Notes: generated by a model from the sequence alone, not told the origin. DNA of 64,000 bases from Paraperibacillus esterisolvens (GCF_046237625.1 NZ_CP143545.1:3100001-3164000); one strand, 5' to 3'; positions 43,928-52,470 are shown, numbered from the stretch's first letter. Numbers and translations are program-made.

Positions 43928-45637
43928 TTAAACCCCCTCCATTTCGTGGAGCCCCTTCCCCGGAGCGACCATTGGATACACATTTTCTTCCTGCGTGACA
44001 TGGAAATCCATAAGGACGGGGCCGTCAAAAGCGAACGCTTCGTCCATTACTTTCTCCGCCTCTGCTTCTGACTTGATGGTATATGCTTTAATGCCATATG
44101 CTTCCGCAAGTTTTGCGAAGGATGGCTGTGAATTGAACACGCTGTGTGAGTATCTCTCCTGATAAAATGTCTGCTGCCACTGTCTTACCATGCCGAGGGC
44201 CTGGTTATTAATGATGACTACCTTTACCGGCAGTCCGAGTTCGGCAATTATGCCGAGCTCCTGCAGAGTCATCTGGAAGCCTCCATCCCCGACTACCGCG
44301 GCTACTACAGCATCCGGCTTCGCCAGCTGTGCCCCGACTGCCGCCGGAAGCCCGAACCCCATCGTTCCAAGCCCGCCTGAGGTTACCCATGCATGCGGTT
44401 TATTGAATTTGTAATATTGGGCGGCCCACATCTGATGCTGCCCCACATCTGTTGTCAGGATGGCATCGCCATTTGTCTTTGCATGCAATAATTGAAAAAC
44501 ATATTGCGGCTTCAAGCTGGATGCATCCCTTTCATAGCGGAGGGGGAATTCGCTGTTCCAATCCTGCAGCTGCCGGATCCACCCGGCTGATTGTGCTCTT
44601 TCGCCCTCTAGGCCATTCAGCATATTCAGCGCTTCCCTTGCGTCCCCGACTATCGGGATATGAGCATGGACATTTTTCCCGATTTCCGCCGGGTCGATAT
44701 CAATGTGAGCGACAGTAGCATATGGTGCGAAATGAGCCAGATTCCCAGTAAGCCGGTCATCAAATCTCGCGCCTGCATTAATCAGTAAGTCACATTTTGA
44801 AAGGGCCATATTAGCGGCGTACACCCCATGCATCCCTGCCATCCCGACAAACAGCGGATGGTCGGCTGGAAAGCCGCCGAGCCCGAGCAGGGTATGCACC
44901 ACCGGGATCTGATACTGCTCCGCAAAGCTTTTCAGCTCCTCGTGCGCTTTGGATATCAGCACCCCTGCACCCGCCAGGATGACCGGCCTTTCAGCTCTTG
45001 CAATCTCCTCTGCCAGACGCTTTGTCTGCAGGAAGTTAGGTGTTGTAACAGGCTGATAGCCTGGCAGATTCACAGCCGGGTCTTCATCCAATTCCGCTGC
45101 CAGGACTGCCATATCCTTCGGAACATCGATCAGCACGGGTCCCGGACGTCCGGTGGATGCAATATGAAAGGCCTCCTTCAGGATCCTCGGGAAATCTTTC
45201 GGGTCCCTTACCTGGTAATTATGCTTGGTGATCGGAGTGGTAATGCCGAGTATGTCTGCCTCCTGGAAGGCATCTGTCCCGATGACCCCTGTGGCAACCT
45301 GGCCGGTCAACACGACAAGCGGAATTGAATCAATCAATGCATCCGCGAGCCCAGTCACGATATTTGTCGCTCCGGGGCCGGAAGTGGCAATGACGACTCC
45401 CGGCTTGCCTGTTATCCGTGCATAGCCTTCAGCAGCATGGATTGCACCTTGTTCATGCCTTGCCAGTATATGAGGAATTCCTGCATCGTAAAGACTGTCA
45501 TAAATCGGAAGAACCGCACCGCCTGGATATCCAAAAATCACTTCCACATTCTCCTGTTTTAAACTATGCATCAGCAGCTCTGCACCGCTTATTTTCAATG
45601 CATCGCCTTTACGTTCTGCAAGAACAGCTTTTTGCAC
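43928..45637 (-). CDS. ilvB: Acetolactate synthase large (catalytic) subunit
   Basis: Thiamine-diphosphate- and FAD-dependent condensation of pyruvate with pyruvate or 2-ketobutyrate. 569 aa. Catalytic Glu region ARHEQGAIHAAEGYARITGK, VIATSGPGATNIVTGLADAL, and the ThDP motif VVGDGGFQMTLQELGIIAEL ending VVIINN. GTG start at 45637 with AAGGAGG upstream. First gene of the operon behind a Leu-type T-box. Confidence 0.98.
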   Translation of the reverse strand: MQKAVLAERKGDALKISGAELLMHSLKQENVEVIFGYPGGAVLPIYDSLYDAGIPHILARHEQGAIHAAEGYARITGKPGVVIATSGPGATNIVTGLADALIDSIPLVVLTGQVATGVIGTDAFQEADILGITTPITKHNYQVRDPKDFPRILKEAFHIASTGRPGPVLIDVPKDMAVLAAELDEDPAVNLPGYQPVTTPNFLQTKRLAEEIARAERPVILAGAGVLISKAHEELKSFAEQYQIPVVHTLLGLGGFPADHPLFVGMAGMHGVYAANMALSKCDLLINAGARFDDRLTGNLAHFAPYATVAHIDIDPAEIGKNVHAHIPIVGDAREALNMLNGLEGERAQSAGWIRQLQDWNSEFPLRYERDASSLKPQYVFQLLHAKTNGDAILTTDVGQHQMWAAQYYKFNKPHAWVTSGGLGTMGFGLPAAVGAQLAKPDAVVAAVVGDGGFQMTLQELGIIAELGLPVKVVIINNQALGMVRQWQQTFYQERYSHSVFNSQPSFAKLAEAYGIKAYTIKSEAEAEKVMDEAFAFDGPVLMDFHVTQEENVYPMVAPGKGLHEMEGV

Positions 45638-45663
45638 TTCTCTTCCTCCTTACTGTTTTAAAA

Positions 45664-46030
45664 AATAAAAAGCCTTTTCACCCCTATACTCTCTGCATGA
45701 AAGCAGAAGATATAGGGGTGAAAAGGCATTAAGACCTTATCCACGGTACCACCCTGGTTCGCGCGGAAGCCGCGCGCAGCTCATGGGGAGCCCTCAGGCT
45801 TCCCCGTTTTGATAACGGGTGTGCATCACCCGGCCAGCTTTACTGAGGAGAATCCTGTTTAAGCTGACACTCAGGGGTGAGTTCATCCTAAGGGCAGTAC
45901 CGGTTTCCAGCTGATCCGGCTCTCTGTGCCTGCCTAGTCTTATAGACTACTTATCCCCTTCATTGCTTTTTCATATGGCCGTCTTCTTGGCCGGTCCGGC
46001 TGTTCACGCCAGGACCAAGTTATATTTGTG
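45664..46030 (-). promoter_or_regulatory. T-box leader of the ilv-leu operon (Leu specifier)
   Basis: The T-box core AGGGTGGTACCGTGG is at about 45743-45757 on the minus strand. A long terminator hairpin follows (TTTTCACCCCTATA ... TATAGGGGTGAAAA, T-run; 45664-45730). In stem I the loop GAACUCACC presents CUC, a leucine codon (45879-45881). By the known mechanism, leucyl-tRNA starvation promotes read-through. Confidence 0.95.
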
Positions 46031-46034
46031 GACT

Positions 46035-46063
46035 ATATTACGCCCTATATAAGAGGGAGTCAA
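46035..46063 (-). promoter_or_regulatory. Sigma-A promoter of the ilv-leu operon
   Basis: TTGACT (46058-46063) and TAATAT (46035-46040) on the minus strand with a 17-nt spacer; transcription start predicted near 46028. Confidence 0.88.
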
Positions 46064-46109
46064 TCCTTTTTATTAAAATATTTAGACTATTTAGACTAAT
46101 AAATCTATT

Positions 46110-46124
46110 TGTATCCGCTTACAT
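46110..46124 (-). promoter_or_regulatory. Catabolite-responsive element upstream of ilvB
   Basis: ATGTAAGCGGATACA on the minus strand fits the cre consensus WTGNAANCGNWNNCW at every position. Its centre is about 89 bp upstream of the predicted start. In B. subtilis CcpA activates ilv-leu from a cre at a similar distance. An AATTTT-N-AAAATT tract at about 46146-46164 may be a weak CodY box. Confidence 0.75.
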
Positions 46125-46164
46125 CACTGATATAACAGGAATCTTAAATTTTAAAAAAAATTTT

Positions 46165-46361
46165 TTGATTAAGATAATGATTTTTCGTGCCAAAGCGACT
46201 AATAAGAAGTGGCTAAAACCTAAAATATTATATCAAAATATTATATTTTCTCATGGATTCAAATATCTTCCACGCTTTAACGCATAAAACATAAGTGATC
46301 GGCTCAATTACTGATTTTAAAAAGAGAGTGAAAAAGCTTTTGCTGACAAGTTAATGATCAA
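46165..46361. other. AT-rich gene-free stretch
   Basis: No ORF or recognised RNA; contains runs of AT and a short direct repeat AAAATATTATATCAAAATATTATA. It probably belongs to the ilv-leu control region or is spacer. Confidence 0.4.
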
Positions 46362-46396
46362 TAAAAAGAAGGAAAACTGGTACAGTTTTCCTTCTT
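46362..46396. terminator. Terminator after the Gln-rich gene
   Basis: AAGAAGGAAAACT pairs perfectly with AGTTTTCCTTCTT, with T-run continuing TTTTTAT on the minus strand. Confidence 0.93.
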
Positions 46397-46407
46397 TCCC
46401 CTAACGC

Positions 46408-46734
46408 TTATTGATATTGCTGGAATTGATTGTTCGAAGTTTGAAAGCCAGTGCCATACGTTTGATTTTGCATATTTAGTTCCTGCTGAATCTGATTGCA
46501 CATATTCAAGATCTGTTGGCATTTTTGAATAGCTAGTTCATGTCCCTGAAGGGATTGCTGTATGATGTGGGCTGCCTGCTGTTCACGTGACATCATTTGC
46601 TGAAGCATTTGAGCGTTTTGCTGTTCCTGCTGAAGCATCTGGCGGTACACTTGATTGCTTTGCTGCGTTTGTTGAATCAGCTGATTGGCTGCTTGCCGGC
46701 ATTGATTTATCATTTGGCTGTGATTGGCATTCAT
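46408..46734 (-). CDS. Gln/Asn-rich helical protein, 108 aa
   Basis: The protein MNANHSQMINQCRQAANQLI continues as a Gln-dominated helix (about 25% Gln) to CQQILNMCNQIQQELNMQNQ and a polar tail. The spacing of hydrophobic residues suggests a coiled coil. GGAGGG lies about 8 nt before the ATG at 46734. Such Gln-rich short proteins occur among sporulation and coat proteins in Bacillus; no firm family assignment is possible. Single-gene unit with its own terminator. Confidence 0.7.
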   Translation of the reverse strand: MNANHSQMINQCRQAANQLIQQTQQSNQVYRQMLQQEQQNAQMLQQMMSREQQAAHIIQQSLQGHELAIQKCQQILNMCNQIQQELNMQNQTYGTGFQTSNNQFQQYQ

Positions 46735-46857
46735 CTGGATTCCCTCCGAAATAAATGGATTTGGAGCTGATGCTCCTGTCTTAAGATGCGGTGTAACAGC
46801 CATGCTGATTCGGTTATTTGTGATGTGGGTCCATTTACCAGAGCCAAATTGATGACA

Positions 46858-46900
46858 AATAAAAAATACGGCCGCCCGTTAAAGGACTTGCCGCATTTTT
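46858..46900 (-). terminator. Terminator after the secreted-protein gene
   Basis: AATGCGGC pairs with GCCGTATT (one G-U pair), followed by TTTTTATTT on the minus strand. Confidence 0.75.
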
Positions 46901-46929
46901 TGGGGTAAACTAGGCTATCAGGCCGAATG

Positions 46930-47781
46930 TCATCTCTGAATAAAGACCTCATTCACCTTATTAAAGGTTATAAGGATCTTTCCCATGCTATTTACAGCAA
47001 TGCCCTCCGGCTCCCTTGATGTATTCAGGGACACTCTCTTAAGTGAAGTCCCGTCTGGCTTAAAGGAAGCATATTCTCCGTTTGAGAGGAGATAGTAAAG
47101 GCCATTGCCCATGGCAAATCCCTGTATTTCTTTATTGACTGTCTTGCCGATCATTCCCGTAATATGCACTTTTTCACGCCAGTCCCTAGTGGCATCAGGA
47201 CCTGAGCCAAGATGGATTTTATTGATATCATATCCATCTCCTGATTTCGACACAGCGATCGCCGTGCTGCTGTCCTTCATTGCAATCACATTTGGATGGA
47301 TGGTTGAAGGGACTTTCCATTTTCTCACTACCGTAAGTGTGGCCGGATTGATTTTATAAAGATAGTAATTCGTCTGCCCCTTAATATCAGCAAGCTGATA
47401 TAAATATCCGTTCTTATAGGAAATTGCCTGACCGTGGCCAATCGTCAGCAGCTTGCTCACCTTCAGCAGCTTCTTTGAACTGCTGTATTTATAGATATAG
47501 CCATAGCGTGTCTTGTCGCCTGTGCTATAAGTAAGATATATGTTCTGGGATCCATCGAGCGTGATCCCCTGAAGACCCCGGGCCGCAGTACTCGAGACAG
47601 CCCCCGTGTCCCGGTAAGGATAAAATAAAGTCTTCAGCTGAATCTTATTGCTGAAGGTCAAGGTATGCACCGGATCTGCAGCGCGGACCTCCTCCGGCTT
47701 AGCGAAACCTCCGCCATAAAGTCCTGCCAGGCTGACCATTGCCGCCAAAATGCCGCCATACAATTTTTGTCGTTTTTTCAA
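46930..47781 (-). CDS. Secreted beta-propeller-like protein, 283 aa
   Basis: It starts MKKRQKLYGGILAAMVSLAG and has a Sec signal peptide ending near EEVRAADP. The remainder is beta-rich with repeated blades of the type GITLDGSQNIYLTYST, GYIYKYSSSKKLLKVS, GQTNYYLYKINPATLTVVRK and EGIAVNSMGKILITFNKVNE. This is typical of SGL/helveticin-J-like propellers. TTG at 47781 has AGGAGG 6 nt upstream; an upstream in-frame TTG at 47805 would contain this RBS. Function unknown; possibly an extracellular binding or hydrolytic protein. Confidence 0.75.
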   Translation of the reverse strand: MKKRQKLYGGILAAMVSLAGLYGGGFAKPEEVRAADPVHTLTFSNKIQLKTLFYPYRDTGAVSSTAARGLQGITLDGSQNIYLTYSTGDKTRYGYIYKYSSSKKLLKVSKLLTIGHGQAISYKNGYLYQLADIKGQTNYYLYKINPATLTVVRKWKVPSTIHPNVIAMKDSSTAIAVSKSGDGYDINKIHLGSGPDATRDWREKVHITGMIGKTVNKEIQGFAMGNGLYYLLSNGEYASFKPDGTSLKRVSLNTSREPEGIAVNSMGKILITFNKVNEVFIQR

Positions 47782-47897
47782 GCTGAACCTCCTAGGATGT
47801 GACAATATTCTCCATAATAATAGTCAGGAATACTCCGTATGTCTATGAATCTTTTGGTCTATTTTTTACAGGAAACTTCCAGCTGCCCGGAGACATT

Positions 47898-48029
47898 ACC
47901 CGCTGATTTTTAACACTTACAAGCCGTTTTTTCCATTTTACCCGCCGGAATGAAGCATTTACTCGCCGTTTTTTAATTTAACTAGCCGAATCGGCGATTT
48001 TACTATCCGATTAAATTTATTTACTCGCC
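47898..48029. repeat. 21-bp-periodic repeat array, seven units
   Basis: Plus-strand cores ACCCGC, ACAAGCCG, ACCCGCCG, ACTCGCCG, ACTAGCCG, ACTATCCG and ACTCGCC begin at 47898, 47919, 47940, 47961, 47981, 48002 and 48023. The spacing is 21 (once 20) nt, two helical turns, separated by AT-rich spacers. Minus-strand consensus is CGGCGAGTAAA. There is no ORF and no dyad in each unit. It sits between the secreted-protein promoter region and the tRNA terminator. Confidence 0.8.
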
Positions 48030-48105
48030 AAACTCTAATTAAGGTAAATAAATATGGCTGGTATGCTATCTGACATACCTGCCTGTACCTAGGAGCTTAA
48101 ACAAC

Positions 48106-48146
48106 AAAAAACGCGTTTTATCTAAGAGTAGATAAAACGCGTTTTT
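48106..48146. terminator. Original terminator of tRNA-Arg, now left of the element
   Basis: AAAAACGCGTTTTATCT pairs perfectly with AGATAAAACGCGTTTTT (17 bp). It lies 6 nt beyond attL, where the tRNA transcript would have ended before the element inserted. Confidence 0.92.
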
Positions 48147-48152
48147 AGATGA

Positions 48153-48197
48153 CGTCCCAGGAGAGATTCGAACTCCCGACCGACGGCTTAGAAGGCC
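48153..48197 (-). repeat. attL: 45-bp copy of the tRNA-Arg 3' end
   Basis: Identical over 45 bp to 63129-63173, from the discriminator base through the T arm to the anticodon stem. The 5' half of the tRNA is absent here, so this is a dead fragment. Confidence 0.95.
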
Positions 48198-48259
48198 TGT
48201 TCACTTACAGTACCTCTTTGCTATCAATCAATAGGACAGTATAATGCTTGCTAATACTG

Positions 48260-48320
48260 CAATTTCCGTACTTTATACCGTAAACCATACGCAATAACAA
48301 GATAAAACTATCCTACGTAT
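48260..48320. promoter_or_regulatory. Putative left arm-type integrase sites
   Basis: 48260-48286 (CAATTTCCGTACTTTATACC and 7 nt) matches 63039-63065 at 21 of 27 positions in the same orientation. TATCCTACGTA at 48309-48319 is repeated exactly at 63028-63038. Shared motifs near both ends suit arm sites for the integrase or excisionase. Confidence 0.55.
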
Positions 48321-48352
48321 TGAAAACAGTGTATCCGACTACTATTGTAACC

Positions 48353-48634
48353 CTAATTATCTGGGATATCAACATTTGACTGATAAATAATTTTGTACCT
48401 GTTAGCTGCCGTACCCGTTCCAACTTTGATGCTTATTAGTTTTTTTTCGTGTACAGCTTTCAAAGAATTATTTACCGTTAACCTATTCATCCCACTTATT
48501 TGTGTCAACTTCTTCAATGTAATGGAAACTTCATTTGTACCTGCACCTAATTCTTCTAGGATGTACATAAGTAACTTTTCTGATTTGTTTATATCCAGAC
48601 TATAAATTGGTGCTATATTACCTCTTATGACCAA
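48353..48634 (-). CDS. Winged-helix DNA-binding protein, 93 aa
   Basis: Residues about 18-75 form a winged helix-turn-helix (LLMYILEELGAGTNEVSITL, LTQISGMNRLTVNNSLKAVH, EKKLISIKVGTGTAANRYKI). The TTG at 48634 directly follows the stop of the upstream gene, so translation is probably coupled. The RBS is weak. Likely a regulator or replication-control protein of the element. Confidence 0.65.
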   Translation of the reverse strand: MVIRGNIAPIYSLDINKSEKLLMYILEELGAGTNEVSITLKKLTQISGMNRLTVNNSLKAVHEKKLISIKVGTGTAANRYKIIYQSNVDIPDN

Positions 48635-48832
48635 TTAAATCAATTCCACTTTAACTCTTTCATCTTTTTCCAGTTCTTCTACGTCATATGTGGCCTTTAC
48701 GTCAGTCAATACCTTCTCAACACAGTATAGAATCTCATCCACATACACTTCTTCCGTTTTCTGAAGTACCACTTTTCCTTCATTTTGTAGCGTTATAAGT
48801 GCCTTACCAACTTCTCCTAGTATCCCTATCAT
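48635..48832 (-). CDS. Hypothetical protein, 65 aa
   Basis: MIGILGEVGKALITLQNEGK to a highly acidic/basic tail (EELEKDERVKVELI). AAGGAG is 9 nt before the ATG. No family was recognised. It overlaps into an operon with the winged-helix gene downstream. The amphipathic helices suggest an oligomerising small protein. Confidence 0.65.
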   Translation of the reverse strand: MIGILGEVGKALITLQNEGKVVLQKTEEVYVDEILYCVEKVLTDVKATYDVEELEKDERVKVELI

Positions 48833-48966
48833 GTCTAATGACTCCTTAATATGTATTTAACTTCCATCTATCTAGTAGTATAAAACTGATACTACTAGTT
48901 GTCAATCAAATTTCAAAGAAAATATCCACCGCAGAAAAGGGTGGATACTTAGTGTGTTTTAAAAAG

Positions 48967-49539
48967 TTAAGTCATACCAACAACTAATCTCTTAAATTCA
49001 TCAGTAGAAAGATTAACGGACTTTGGAATCTCCATGTATGAGTACACACCATTCTTTCTTCCAGCTTCAAAAAGCACCTCTTGAAGTTTGACATCGACAC
49101 TGTTTAATTCCCTAAGGGTTGTCGATTCCTTTTCAATAGCATTTTTAAATTCCTTCTTTGCACGCATCATCTTGCCTACAACCTCCTGTTCCAGTATCTT
49201 CTTTTCCTCTCGATAAAGCTTTTCAAATTCACTGGCTTTGTCACCGGCACCATATTTGTATCTATGAAGTACAGATTCAAGCACCAGTAGTTCTTCTTCG
49301 TATTCCTGTAGTTCTTTCTCCAATTTACTAACCTTTTTCTTCAACCTCACTTCCATGGTGTTATCACCACTTAAAACTCGCACTTCCAAAGCTTCCGGTA
49401 ATTCTTTTGCATGTATATATTGGATTTCAAGTTGACTATCTCTAATAGCCTGTTTGGAATAGCTGATTTTCTCATTTAACTGTGCTACATTTTCATGGTA
49501 TTCAGCTACAAATTGCAAAACTTTTTCTTTTGCTTGCAT
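48967..49539 (-). CDS. Coiled-coil protein, 190 aa
   Basis: Almost entirely helical and charged, with long heptad stretches (VRLKKKVSKLEKELQEYEEE, EFEKLYREEKKILEQEVVGK). It ends in a short region YMEIPKSVNLSTDEFKRLVV. AAGGAGGAGAG precedes the ATG. It lies 2 nt from the 79-aa gene, so the two are one unit. Function unknown; the shape recalls scaffold or segregation proteins of mobile elements, but that is only an impression. Confidence 0.7.
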   Translation of the reverse strand: MQAKEKVLQFVAEYHENVAQLNEKISYSKQAIRDSQLEIQYIHAKELPEALEVRVLSGDNTMEVRLKKKVSKLEKELQEYEEELLVLESVLHRYKYGAGDKASEFEKLYREEKKILEQEVVGKMMRAKKEFKNAIEKESTTLRELNSVDVKLQEVLFEAGRKNGVYSYMEIPKSVNLSTDEFKRLVVGMT

Positions 49540-49541
49540 AC

Positions 49542-49781
49542 TTACTCTCCTCCTTCTTCATCGTGGATAATTACATGTGGGAATTGTTTTCTAAAAAGAT
49601 GTAAGTCTTTCCGTTCCACTGTAGCTATTCCATTAATAAAATCGTATCCAGCACGCCTACCATTAAATCGATGTATCACTTTCCCTTTATTTGTTTCGGA
49701 AATGACATACGGTATTTCTACTTTCACTTTCTCCTGTTTTGCATAGTAATCTTTAATCATATTTAACCTCTCTGTATTCAT
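49542..49781 (-). CDS. Hypothetical protein, 79 aa
   Basis: MNTERLNMIKDYYAKQEKVK followed by a compact domain ISETNKGKVIHRFNGRRAGY and ERKDLHLFRKQFPHVIIHDE. GGGGG is 9 nt before the ATG at 49781; a second ATG at residue 8 has GAGAGG 6 nt upstream and could be the true start. No family recognised. Co-transcribed with the coiled-coil gene. Confidence 0.6.
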   Translation of the reverse strand: MNTERLNMIKDYYAKQEKVKVEIPYVISETNKGKVIHRFNGRRAGYDFINGIATVERKDLHLFRKQFPHVIIHDEEGGE

Positions 49782-50068
49782 CTTTGAATACCCCCACTTT
49801 CTCTAATGATAAATTTCTGAGAATTCAGCTACTGCCGCGGCAACCCATTATGGTTTATTTGCTTCTTCCAATTCCCAAAGGCCTTAAAAGACTTGATAAC
49901 ATTGATACTTCATCTATTGTCATCCCTAATGAAGGTTATAAATCCCTAGGATAAACCTATTTAATAAAGCAAGAAGATTAAACATAAGCATTAATCCCTG
50001 TGGCATCTTATCCATAACATTTTGTATTTATATATCAATTAGTTCTATTATCATTTCTTCAATTATCT

Positions 50069-50338
50069 TTATCTTTCCCTTCTATGCAATGATGTGTTCA
50101 TCATTTTATTTATCAGTATTAATTCCAGGATTTCCAAACCCTGGCTAACGAAAATTTCCAAAAGCATGGCCCTTTCGTGGGCTTTGAAACTATCATTTTT
50201 CATATGGTAACTAATTGCTGGCTTCGATATATTAAATCTTGCAGCCAGGTGCTTATATGATATTCCGTATATTGTTAGCAATACCGAAATGGTTTTAGCA
50301 TCCAAAAGCTTAATTACCTCTTCCTTGCTATATTTCAA
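50069..50338 (-). CDS. Helix-turn-helix protein, 89 aa
   Basis: Contains a Cro/C1-like helix-turn-helix (YGISYKHLAARFNISKPAIS YHMKND), preceded by VIKLLDAKTISVLLTI. The TTG at 50338 has GTGAGG(TGG) upstream; a GTG three codons earlier overlaps the RBS. Likely a control protein of the element, for copy number, excision or immunity. Confidence 0.65.
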   Translation of the reverse strand: MKYSKEEVIKLLDAKTISVLLTIYGISYKHLAARFNISKPAISYHMKNDSFKAHERAMLLEIFVSQGLEILELILINKMMNTSLHRRER

Positions 50339-50469
50339 GTTTCCCACCTCACTTCAATAATTCAAAGGCAGCCCATCCACCATATAAATGGACCACTTAT
50401 TTTTCCGGCACCCGTTTACCTAAGAGTAAATAGCATAGATATCGAATCTGTTTACATACTGTGCATAGT

Positions 50470-51372
50470 TCACTTCTGTTTAGATTCTAATAGCTTTGCT
50501 TTAGCCAAACTAAAGTCACCCATCAGGGCCGGAGTAGGGGCTTTTGGAGATTGCCACACTAAAGAAGGATTGACCATAATTGTTGTACAGGAACCAGTAA
50601 GGCGGATACTAAAGATGAATTCATCCCCAATCCTTAATCTTAGAAGTTTCTGTTTCAAGTTTCTGTAATCTCCCTCTCCCAGAAGTTCTGCTGCTTGTTT
50701 TAGGCCGAGTGGCTTACACCGAGTAAAATCTATTTCATCCCTATTCAAGCAAAAGACATTATGAAACTTATTAACATAGGGCAACATTCTAAAAATAATA
50801 CACAGGGATTTTGCCTCGTTTTCTTCATAAAGCTTTTGGATGGTTAAGTCAAAAGTCTTAATTGTATTCTTAGAAGAAGTACCTTTGCTAATAGGAGACC
50901 CTTTAAAGCAAAGTTTACTATTCCAGAGTACTCCACCCTCTAACTCTTTGATGTATTCAGAGAAAAGTAGCTTGGTGTAAAACTCATTAAAGCGTGACTT
51001 ATTCTTGATTTTGACTTTCTTTCTTATCAATTCCTTGGTCATTGGCAAGTTATTTCTAGTCATTAACCGTCCCTCATAATTCACAAAACTTCCCAGGTAC
51101 ATTATGTGGACCTTCTCGGCATCGCTAAAATTATTGGTATTAAATAGGTGTCTCACTCCCTCTTCAATATGCAGAGTAAACGAACCCCCTATTAGTTCAT
51201 TGAAGTACTTTAGTTCTTGTCTTACCTCAACTTTCTTACGGTACATTTCCGCCTGCCTTATAGGAACCATCTTATATCCTTCTTTTGGGATAAAAGCTGT
51301 TTCAACTATTTCACCTGTTTCAGGTATAACCACATTTTTCAGCAAAATGGGTTTGCTTGAAGGCTTTAGCAT
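50470..51372 (-). CDS. Putative replication or DNA-binding protein, 300 aa
   Basis: N-terminal stretch MLKPSSKPILLKNVVIPETG, a helical middle, and a putative winged helix in about 95-150 (HIMYLGSFVNYEGRLMTRNN LPMTKELIRKK, then NEFYTKLLFSEYIKELEGGV). Similar segments occur in replication-associated and regulator proteins of Firmicute phages and plasmids. The gene lies directly downstream of two iteron-like repeats and a palindrome, which favours a replication-initiator role (inference). GGAAGAGG precedes the ATG. Confidence 0.5.
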   Translation of the reverse strand: MLKPSSKPILLKNVVIPETGEIVETAFIPKEGYKMVPIRQAEMYRKKVEVRQELKYFNELIGGSFTLHIEEGVRHLFNTNNFSDAEKVHIMYLGSFVNYEGRLMTRNNLPMTKELIRKKVKIKNKSRFNEFYTKLLFSEYIKELEGGVLWNSKLCFKGSPISKGTSSKNTIKTFDLTIQKLYEENEAKSLCIIFRMLPYVNKFHNVFCLNRDEIDFTRCKPLGLKQAAELLGEGDYRNLKQKLLRLRIGDEFIFSIRLTGSCTTIMVNPSLVWQSPKAPTPALMGDFSLAKAKLLESKQK

Positions 51373-51783
51373 GCTAATCCTCTTCCCTTCCGTTACACTT
51401 TTTTAATTTTTTTTGCAGGGGGAAGTGTAGCTTCATAAAGCCGTAGCAAAACAGGGGGTGATTTTTGTACCCTTTTTAGCCTTTTAGGGGTGATTTTTGT
51501 ATCTGCCCCAGATGGTCCAAACCTATGGGCTACATGGCCCTATCACCGATTACCATAGTTTCGTCCCTCTATATCTAGTCAAGGAATGTCCTCCATATAG
51601 CTAAACCCTATAAGGGCTGCAGCCCTTTATAAACCCGCCTAATACTAAAAGCTGTACGGCATAAATGCCTACACCTTTTACATATTAGAAATCACAAGAC
51701 CTTAGTTATTTGCTATTGCAAGAAGGTTGTGATGGGTGGACTGCGAAGCTGGCCACAAGCCGAAGGCTTTTTATTTGGTTGTA
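51373..51783. other. Possible origin region: iteron-like repeats and palindrome
   Basis: Two direct repeats GGGGTGATTTTTGTA at about 51456-51470 and 51488-51502, 32 nt apart, lie upstream of the 300-aa gene. A 16-bp perfect palindrome AAGGGCTGCAGCCCTT lies at 51612-51627. No gene in the stretch. The layout resembles a plasmid replication origin but only two iterons are clear. Confidence 0.45.
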
Positions 51784-52074
51784 TCAGTAAAAACTGCTTG
51801 GCAGTAATTTCTTCCCTCCTACTTCAAATAATTTCAACTCGTGTATGGATTTCCTAACGGTCTGTTCAGATACTCCACATATGTCTGAAATCTGTTTTAA
51901 AGTGGGCCGTGGATTATTGCCGTTCAACATTAAGTGTTGTGCAGCAATTAGAACTGTAAAATTTGTGGGCTTTAGTGTACTAACCCATCTGCAATCAAAA
52001 GCCTCTGTTAATAAATATTCAAGAGTACCTCCAGCAGCTACTTCATCGAATATGCAATCCTCTCTAGTAGTCAT
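51784..52074 (-). CDS. Winged-helix regulator, 96 aa
   Basis: MTTREDCIFDEVAAGGTLEY, then a helix-turn-helix TLKQISDICGVSEQTVRKSI HELKLFEVGGKK. AGGTGG lies 7 nt before the ATG. It resembles the small wHTH proteins encoded by phages and mobile islands. It sits between the origin-like region and the divergent 62-aa gene; a likely regulator of one of them. Confidence 0.65.
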   Translation of the reverse strand: MTTREDCIFDEVAAGGTLEYLLTEAFDCRWVSTLKPTNFTVLIAAQHLMLNGNNPRPTLKQISDICGVSEQTVRKSIHELKLFEVGGKKLLPSSFY

Positions 52075-52225
52075 TTCATCACCACCTATCTTTTTTAGTG
52101 AAGAGGAAATCCCTGTTTCACTTCAATAACGGTAGGGAATGTTTTTTCTGACATACAGAAAGGAATTTACAACATAAATTTATAAATGGTAAAATATAGT
52201 AAATTTACTGAAGGGGGAGAACCTT

Positions 52226-52414
52226 TTGATAGGGTTATGCTGTGGTTCATGTCATGTAGAATTAGAAGATTCAGATGAGGTAATACTAGATGAATTTAAC
52301 GTAGTAAGGCACAGTGAGTGCTTTTCATTACCAACGGATTTAATTCAAGATGAAGACATACTTAAGCATATTAAGCAGCGATATGATTTTTTTCATGACT
52401 TAATTATTCAGTAG
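52226..52414 (+). CDS. Small Cys-containing protein, 62 aa
   Basis: MIGLCCGSCHVELEDSDEVI has a C-C-x-x-C start, with a further HSEC downstream, as in a small zinc-ribbon. The rest is acidic and helical. GGGGGAG is 7 nt before the TTG start. A strong terminator follows at 52437-52470. Function unknown; it may bind zinc and another protein. Confidence 0.6.
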   Translation: MIGLCCGSCHVELEDSDEVILDEFNVVRHSECFSLPTDLIQDEDILKHIKQRYDFFHDLIIQ

Positions 52415-52436
52415 AGATTATGAGTAAAACATTGCC

Positions 52437-52470
52437 CCACTGCCTAAAACAGCAGGGGCATTTTTTTCTT
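52437..52470 (+). terminator. Terminator of the 62-aa gene
   Basis: TGCCCC-ACTG pairs with CAG-CAGGGGCA (imperfect inside), followed by seven T. Confidence 0.85.

Noticed and set aside
47898..48029. 21-bp repeats as a CRISPR array
   Set aside because: Repeat cores are only 6-8 nt, spacers are AT-rich and short, and no cas gene is in the window.
48153..48197. Left tRNA-Arg fragment as a second tRNA gene
   Set aside because: The 5' half is missing; sequence to the right of the anticodon stem is unrelated.
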